Both the position numbers and the translations under genes were made by a program. DNA of 10,571 nucleotides. Source: Anaerolineae bacterium (GTDB lineage Bacteria; Chloroflexota; Anaerolineae; 4572-78; J111). The notes under the pieces were generated by a model. That model was given only the letters and a program-made list of their open reading frames with translations. It did not search any database and had not been told where the DNA came from. Shown here piece by piece: positions 6,964-10,571 of the stretch. The stretch covers positions 1 to 10,571 of the forward strand of contig JAGRBY010000215.1 in NCBI GenBank assembly GCA_020433835.1, in the 5' to 3' direction. Each line of letters begins with the position of its first letter. The stretch's first letter is position 1.

Positions 6964-7659
6964 ATGTCTGAATCATTCCCTATAAAAACCGATAAAATTG
7001 ATTGGCGCGACCAAACCACCTGGCCACTACGCTCGACCCCGACCTATAAAGTTAACGAAGCCGTAGTGCGAGCCTTTGTAGCCCTATTTACCCGTCTTGA
7101 GGTCGTTGGCGCAGAAAATATTCCAACCGGAGCATGTATTATAGCTCCTAACCACAGCAGCAACTACGATCCCCTGCTGGTCGGTGTAGCTAGCTACCCG
7201 CGCCAGCTCTTTTTTATGGGCAAGCAGGAATTGTATAAAAACCCAGTGGCAGGCTGGTATTTTCGCCAATGCGGTACCTTTCCGGTCAACCGGGGTCTGC
7301 GCGATGAATGGGCCTTGCAGCACGCCGGACGAATTTTAGAGGCAGGCCGATTACTATGCATGTTTCCCGAAGGCACACGCAGCAAAACAGCTCAATTAGC
7401 CAAAGGCAAAATCGGCACGGTTAAATTGGCGCTTGAACACAACGTCCCGATTTTGCCGGTGGCCATTGTCGGCTCACGGGCAGTCAAAGTGGGCCTGAAA
7501 CGGACACCCGTCCGGGTTATTTTCGACGAACCCCTTTATCTGGAAAAAGAGGCCGGTCCGCCACCCTACGAACATCAAACCATTCGCGACCTGACCCATG
7601 CGGTGATGAAACGGCTCGCAGCCATGCTGCCCCCGGAAAATCGAGGGTTCTATGCCTGA
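6964..7659 (+). CDS. plsC: 1-acyl-sn-glycerol-3-phosphate acyltransferase
   Basis: This 231-residue PlsC-family enzyme transfers an acyl chain to lysophosphatidic acid to give phosphatidic acid at the inner face of the membrane, the second acylation of phospholipid synthesis. Block I is NHSSNYD, the HX4D motif with H64 and D69. Block II is GTFPVNRG (104-111), a phosphate-contacting region. Block III is FPEGTRS (134-140). Block IV is VPILPVAIVG (161-170). The length is usual for the family. A 20-residue charged N-terminal lead (ending near IDWRDQTTW) precedes the catalytic domain. The ATG at 6964 has no strong Shine-Dalgarno; TACAAT at 6949-6954 might be a -10 box. Its end overlaps the alpha/beta hydrolase start by 8 nt, so the two are probably translated together. 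The peroxiredoxin gene ends 37 nt upstream. Confidence 0.92.
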   Translation: MSESFPIKTDKIDWRDQTTWPLRSTPTYKVNEAVVRAFVALFTRLEVVGAENIPTGACIIAPNHSSNYDPLLVGVASYPRQLFFMGKQELYKNPVAGWYFRQCGTFPVNRGLRDEWALQHAGRILEAGRLLCMFPEGTRSKTAQLAKGKIGTVKLALEHNVPILPVAIVGSRAVKVGLKRTPVRVIFDEPLYLEKEAGPPPYEHQTIRDLTHAVMKRLAAMLPPENRGFYA

Positions 7660-8551
7660 AATCGAGGCATCAAAGGTAGTACTTACCCCCCCGGAGCTGA
7701 CAGGGGCGATGCGGCTTGAAGATGGCCGCCTGCTGCACTGGTATGAATGGGGACCGGCTGCCGGTACGCCCGTGATCTTTTGCACCGGCGCGGCGATGAG
7801 TGGTTGGTTGGGCTTCGGCACCGCTTATCTCATTGAGCACAACGTGCGGCTACTGGCCCCTGATCGGCCCGGTTTAGGCGAGTCGGAGCCTCATCCGGCC
7901 AAATCATTGACCTCCTGGGCAGATGATATGTGGCAGTTTTGCGCTTTCAATCGGCTCGACCCGGTGCTGACCGTTGGCTTCTCACAGGGCGCTCCGTTTG
8001 CTCTGGCTCTGGCCGCCAGTGGGCTGGTCTCTGCTGCCGCCATCGTCTCCGGGCAGGATGATCTGCGTCATCCGCATCTGCGTCCTTTGCTCTACCCCGA
8101 TGTGGCCAACATGCTGCTTGCCATCGAACAAGACCCGGCCAAATTCGAACAGGATATAGCCACGATGGCTACGGCCGAGGGCTTTTGGGATTTGATCATC
8201 AGCATGAGCGGCGAACGCGACCGCCGCCTGTATGAAAGCCCCGATTTCGCTGCTGCCTATCGCCAAACCTTACAACAGGGTTTCGCCCAGGGAACGTCCG
8301 GCTACGCCCGCGATCTGATCATCGCTATGGGCGATTGGCCGCTGGATATCGAAGCGATTGACGTGCCGGTCGATCTCTGGTATGGTCGACAAGACACCAG
8401 CCCTGTTCATTCCCCCGATTTCGGCGTCACCCTGGCTGCCCGACTGCGCCACGCCACCCACACCATTGCCGAGGAGGAAGGCGGCTCGATCCTCTGGACG
8501 CGGGCGGGCGATATTCTCAGCCAATTAAAATCACATCTGCCGCTTCCCTAA
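7652..8551 (+). CDS. Alpha/beta hydrolase with atypical catalytic histidine position
   Basis: This 299-residue protein has the alpha/beta hydrolase fold: oxyanion-side segment VIFCTGAAMSGW (41-52), DRPGLGESEP (71-80), nucleophile elbow GFSQG with S111 (109-113), and acid-bearing strand WYGRQDTSP with D248. In the last conserved region the family usually reads E/G-G-H-x-x-L, but here it reads EEEGGSILW, so the expected histidine is G278. H267 and H270 just upstream might replace it, or the protein may have lost hydrolysis. ATG 7652 overlaps the plsC stop by 8 nt, with GAGGG (7643-7647) 4 nt before it as the ribosome binding site. The overlap with plsC suggests a lipid or ester-related role, but this is inference and the substrate is unknown. 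Confidence 0.82.
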   Translation: MPEIEASKVVLTPPELTGAMRLEDGRLLHWYEWGPAAGTPVIFCTGAAMSGWLGFGTAYLIEHNVRLLAPDRPGLGESEPHPAKSLTSWADDMWQFCAFNRLDPVLTVGFSQGAPFALALAASGLVSAAAIVSGQDDLRHPHLRPLLYPDVANMLLAIEQDPAKFEQDIATMATAEGFWDLIISMSGERDRRLYESPDFAAAYRQTLQQGFAQGTSGYARDLIIAMGDWPLDIEAIDVPVDLWYGRQDTSPVHSPDFGVTLAARLRHATHTIAEEEGGSILWTRAGDILSQLKSHLPLP

Positions 8552-8570
8552 ATAACCTCAATTCGAAGAA

Positions 8571-8654
8571 AGGTGACAGTCACTCCATAAAGGGATAATT
8601 AGGTCGATTTTCTCCCTTAAACGCCCTGGAAATCATGAAAAGTGATGGTCACCT
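8571..8654. repeat. REP/BIME-like paired inverted repeat between convergent genes
   Basis: AGGTGACAGTCACT (8571-8584) and AGTGATGGTCACCT (8641-8654) are inverted copies matching at 12 of 14 positions. The first copy is itself nearly palindromic (GTGAC-A-GTCAC). Between them AAGGGA (8590-8595) pairs with TCCCTT (8613-8618). The whole 84-bp piece could fold as one long or two short hairpins. It occupies most of the 134-bp gap between the convergent alpha/beta hydrolase and oxidase genes. It lacks a clear U-tract, so it looks more like a dispersed extragenic palindromic element than a simple terminator, though it may slow transcription from both sides. Confidence 0.5.
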
Positions 8655-8685
8655 ATTTCTGATAATGTCCACAGAACCTGACTTT

Positions 8686-9957
8686 TTAGGACATCCCGAA
8701 GATATATGTATTCAGAAATGCATTGCGGAACTTGCCCTGGGGATCGTACGTTTGAAGCAGTTGTTGAAAATCGGGCAGCTTCTCGTAGAGGGACGGCATG
8801 CGCGTTGCCGGCATCGTAAACAGCTTGCCCCAATGCGGACGGGCCTCGAAGGGAGCGAGTTGCTCTTCAATCAGCGGCAGCAGTTGGCGAACCGCCGGCC
8901 AATTCTGCTTCCATGTAAAGTGGATGGCGATACAATCTTGCTGGTAACAGGGGCTTAGCCACAGATTGTCGGCGGCGATGGTGCGTATCTCGGAAATGAA
9001 TAAGAGCGGGGCTATTTGGTCACCCCAGCGGTCGATAGCCTGGATGGCGGCGACGGCGTGCCGGCGAGGGATCAGATACTCACTTTGTAGCTCCTCGCCG
9101 TTACTGGGGGTGAACTCCAGGCGAAAATGGGGGAGGCGGTCGTACCAGGGGCCGGGTACGCCCATCTGCTCGGTACAGTTGACCGGCGATACCTCGCGGA
9201 TGGGATGCCGATGCGTCGGAGCCGGTACCGCGCCGAACAACTCCGGTTCCGGCTCAAACGGTTCACCGTCTTCGACCAGGCGCTTCTGCCAAATCTGGTT
9301 GATGGTCGAGTCACGCCAGTCAGTGAAGAGGCTGACGCTGTAGGCGCTCGAGGTGATGGCATCGAAGTTGTCGACCAACTGCGTTAGAGGCAGATCTTCG
9401 TACACATTCTGGCGTACGGTAAACGCCGGAATAACATCGAGCGTCAGTTTGGTGATTACACCGAGACCACCCAACCCGACAACCGCCCCTTGAAACTGTT
9501 CGCCGTGTTGGTCACGCGATAAAACAACCACCGAGCCATCGGCCGTAACCAGCTCCATCTCCGAGATAATCGTAGCGAGGTTCCCATTCTTATCGCCTGA
9601 GCCGTGCGTTGCGGTGGCACAAGCCCCGGCCACGGAAATATGGGGCAGCGAGGCCAAATTATGCAGGGCATACCCCGCGTGGTCAAGCTGTCGACAAAGC
9701 TCCCCATAGCGAACCCCGCCGCCAATCGTTACCGTGTTACGCTCGGTATCAACCGGCTCAATCTGATTAAACTTTTCGAGCGCGATGATATCTTCCGGCG
9801 TATCGGCGATACTGTTGAAAGAATGGCGACTGCCGAGCACCCGTAGCTGGTCACCTTGGCTGACCAGTTCCTGCACCTGCTCAACCGTAGTGGGGTAGTG
9901 CCATCGAGCCGCGCTATAGGTATAGTTACCGGCCCAGTTACGTTGTTGCTCTGTCAT
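8686..9957 (-). CDS. aldO: Alditol/xylitol oxidase-like FAD enzyme (VAO family)
   Basis: This 423-residue flavoprotein resembles AldO of Streptomyces (418 residues), which oxidises the terminal hydroxyl of sugar alcohols to the aldose with O2, giving H2O2. Visible marks: GSRHSFN with H45, the residue that carries covalent FAD in AldO (His46); the FAD-binding run VAGACATATHGSG (109-121); ISEIRTIAAD with E323 and R325; H346-F-T348; and HWGK with K378. Relative to AldO E320, R322, H343, T345 and K375 these sit at a constant offset of three, so the substrate pocket seems intact. ATG 9955-9957 is chosen because GAGAGG lies 9 nt upstream and the resulting length fits AldO; a start 51 nt further upstream is less likely. 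Its product H2O2 could be a substrate for the peroxiredoxin in the window, but no co-regulation is shown. Confidence 0.88.
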   Translation of the reverse strand: MTEQQRNWAGNYTYSAARWHYPTTVEQVQELVSQGDQLRVLGSRHSFNSIADTPEDIIALEKFNQIEPVDTERNTVTIGGGVRYGELCRQLDHAGYALHNLASLPHISVAGACATATHGSGDKNGNLATIISEMELVTADGSVVVLSRDQHGEQFQGAVVGLGGLGVITKLTLDVIPAFTVRQNVYEDLPLTQLVDNFDAITSSAYSVSLFTDWRDSTINQIWQKRLVEDGEPFEPEPELFGAVPAPTHRHPIREVSPVNCTEQMGVPGPWYDRLPHFRLEFTPSNGEELQSEYLIPRRHAVAAIQAIDRWGDQIAPLLFISEIRTIAADNLWLSPCYQQDCIAIHFTWKQNWPAVRQLLPLIEEQLAPFEARPHWGKLFTMPATRMPSLYEKLPDFQQLLQTYDPQGKFRNAFLNTYIFGMS

Positions 9958-10020
9958 CTGTTTGTACCTCTCTTTGATTGGATAGTTAGTTATCAATTCA
10001 CTCTGCAACTTTGCATCCTT

Positions 10021-10046
10021 GCAATCCTACTCCCCTGCAACCTACT
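10021..10046. repeat. Short imperfect direct repeat upstream of the oxidase gene
   Basis: GCAATCCTACT (10021-10031) recurs as GCAACCTACT (10037-10046), differing by one base deletion, with further TGCA motifs at 10004-10016. The unit lies 64-89 bp before the oxidase start, so it could be a pair of operator sites; it may also be a small degenerate simple repeat. Confidence 0.3.
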
Positions 10047-10055
10047 TAACCAGCG

Positions 10056-10238
10056 TCATCGTCTTTCTGGCCGGATTGAAAGTCTCAGGCTATAGGGGGG
10101 GCGATTATACATGGCTTCTTCGTTGCGTTTAACGCGGCTAAGTGTTGTGCCATGGAGGTTGGCTTCGATAAGGTCGGCACTGCTCAGATCGGCTCCAGCA
10201 AGTTCGGCTGGCGCACAGTAGCGTGGACACAGTGTTGG
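10056..10238 (-). pseudogene. Pentapeptide-repeat protein remnant
   Basis: On the minus strand, the frame open from 10238 to the TGA at 10056-10058 encodes five consecutive pentapeptide repeats (AELAG, ADLSS, ADLIE, ANLHG, TTLSR; 10208 to 10134), the A(D/N)LXX signature of right-handed beta-helix proteins. The frame has no ATG start before the repeats and is closed upstream by TAA at 10239-10241. A possible original start (ATGAGCAATTTAAGAGC, about 10250-10270) lies in another frame, suggesting at least one frameshift. After the repeats the frame continues as non-repetitive sequence that crosses a run of seven cytosines (10095-10101). I take it as a decayed fragment of a longer gene and assign no function. 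Confidence 0.5.
10104..10109 (-). promoter_or_regulatory. Possible -10 box upstream of the oxidase gene
   Basis: The minus strand reads TATAAT at 10104-10109, with TTAAAC (10127-10132) 17 bp upstream as a weak -35 candidate matching three of six bases. It points toward the oxidase and would give a leader of about 140 nt containing the direct repeat at 10021-10046. It lies inside the pentapeptide remnant frame, so it could be coincidental. Confidence 0.3.
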
Positions 10239-10295
10239 TTACCCTGATTGCTCTTAAATTGCTCATACTCGGTGCTGTTATTTTAGCACACTCTA

Positions 10296-10337
10296 CAGGA
10301 ATTGAGAATAGAAAATGGAGAATGAAGAAAGATGAAA
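10296..10337. repeat. Degenerate heptanucleotide tandem repeat
   Basis: Read on the plus strand, successive 7-bp units are CAGGAAT, TGAGAAT, AGAAAAT, GGAGAAT, GAAGAAA, GATGAAA, a purine-rich consensus close to GGAGAAT. The complementary strand shows the corresponding ATTCTCC-like units. It sits directly downstream of the channel gene stop. Similar heptamer arrays occur between genes in cyanobacteria and other environmental bacteria; a role is not known. The rest of the 10239-10340 spacer shows nothing else recognisable. Confidence 0.5.
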
Positions 10338-10340
10338 GTT

Positions 10341-10571
10341 TTATGACTTCGACGCCCTCGCCGTAGCCAACGCCTCCCATGGTACGTCGCGCAGGCGAAT
10401 GTCTTGGAGAGGCAGGGGGATTTCGATGTTGTGACGAGCGAACGTCTCTAGCATTGTCAGCACCATCTCTTGTTGGGTGGTGACCTTTTGACCCAGGTCG
10501 GCGACCCAGGCAAAGAGCGAGAAGTTGACGCTCGACGGGCCGAACTCCATCAAGAAGGCGCTGGGGGCCGG
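10341..10571 (-). CDS. MscS-family mechanosensitive channel, C-terminal end (5' end outside window)
   Basis: The 76 visible codons are the C-terminal end of the cytoplasmic alpha/beta domain of a small-conductance mechanosensitive channel, which opens under membrane tension to release solutes. The characteristic run is PAPSAFLMEFGPSSVNFSL, then FAWVADLGQK, a helix with TMLETFARHNIEIPLP, and QDIRLRD near the end, matching the MscS pattern of FGDSS(L/V)NF, (V/A)WV, and GIEIPFPQ-D-LR. The frame is open to the window edge, so the ATG/TTG codons at 10548-10553 are internal. Transmembrane helices and the pore lie outside. It terminates at TAA 10341-10343. Confidence 0.88.
   Translation of the reverse strand, partial: PAPSAFLMEFGPSSVNFSLFAWVADLGQKVTTQQEMVLTMLETFARHNIEIPLPLQDIRLRDVPWEALATARASKS

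Noticed and set aside
9347..9352. CTCGAG inside the oxidase gene as a regulatory site
   Set aside because: It is simply the likely recognition site of the encoded restriction-modification system; one occurrence in 10.6 kb is not unusual.
10138..10380. An 80-codon minus-strand frame over the pentapeptide region
   Set aside because: The repeat-bearing frame is different, the start overlaps the end of the channel gene, and the translation is unlike any protein pattern.
1..10571. tRNA, rRNA, CRISPR array, insertion sequence or prophage genes
   Set aside because: No cloverleaf, no regularly spaced repeats, and no transposase, integrase or phage structural gene could be found by reading the window.

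Overview
The window is a 10.6 kb stretch of bacterial chromosome of moderate GC content. It is densely coding, with short operons on both strands. Gene content (GT-C type membrane glycosyltransferase, large SGNH hydrolase, PlsC, alditol-oxidase-like flavoenzyme, MscS channel) and short degenerate repeats between genes would fit a Chloroflexota-like environmental bacterium, but this assignment is an inference. TGA serves as an ordinary stop for the aldo/keto reductase (548-550) and for plsC (7657-7659), so the standard bacterial code applies.

Layout. 1-550 (+) is the 3' part of a YghZ/Gpr-type aldo/keto reductase. It converges on a restriction-modification pair on the minus strand: a PaeR7I/XhoI-family endonuclease (603-1355) preceded by its N6-adenine methyltransferase (1356-3089). 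A 15-bp stem hairpin at 568-607 lies between the convergent genes, and a strong promoter (TATAAT at 3124-3129) drives the pair. Upstream on the same strand is a 74-residue Cys-rich protein (3232-3456). The 254-bp gap 3457-3710 is rich in inverted repeats.

The plus strand then carries a cluster: membrane-anchored SGNH hydrolase (3711-5018), GT-C-like integral membrane glycosyltransferase (5075-6511), a peroxiredoxin of the BCP/PrxQ type (6462-6926), PlsC acyltransferase (6964-7659) and an alpha/beta hydrolase (7652-8551). Several members overlap or lie close together, and the glycosyltransferase, SGNH and PlsC genes suggest a cell-envelope theme.

The main discovery is the peroxiredoxin. Its frame contains one TGA (6594-6596), exactly at the codon of the peroxidatic cysteine (motif PKAMTSG-U-T, residue 45, equivalent to Cys45 of E. 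coli BCP). The frame stays open and well conserved for 109 more residues. A 7-bp hairpin with a 6-nt loop carrying G at its second position lies 21 nt after the TGA, as expected for a bacterial SECIS element. The protein has no cysteine at all, and the usual resolving cysteine is Arg50. I read it as a selenocysteine-dependent, 1-Sec peroxiredoxin; a conventional gene caller would split or miss it.

The right end is on the minus strand: an alditol-oxidase-like FAD enzyme (8686-9957), a decayed pentapeptide-repeat remnant (about 10056-10238), a short heptanucleotide repeat, and the 3' end of an MscS-type channel gene running off the window (10341-10571). A paired inverted repeat resembling a REP/BIME element (8571-8654) lies between the convergent alpha/beta hydrolase and oxidase genes.
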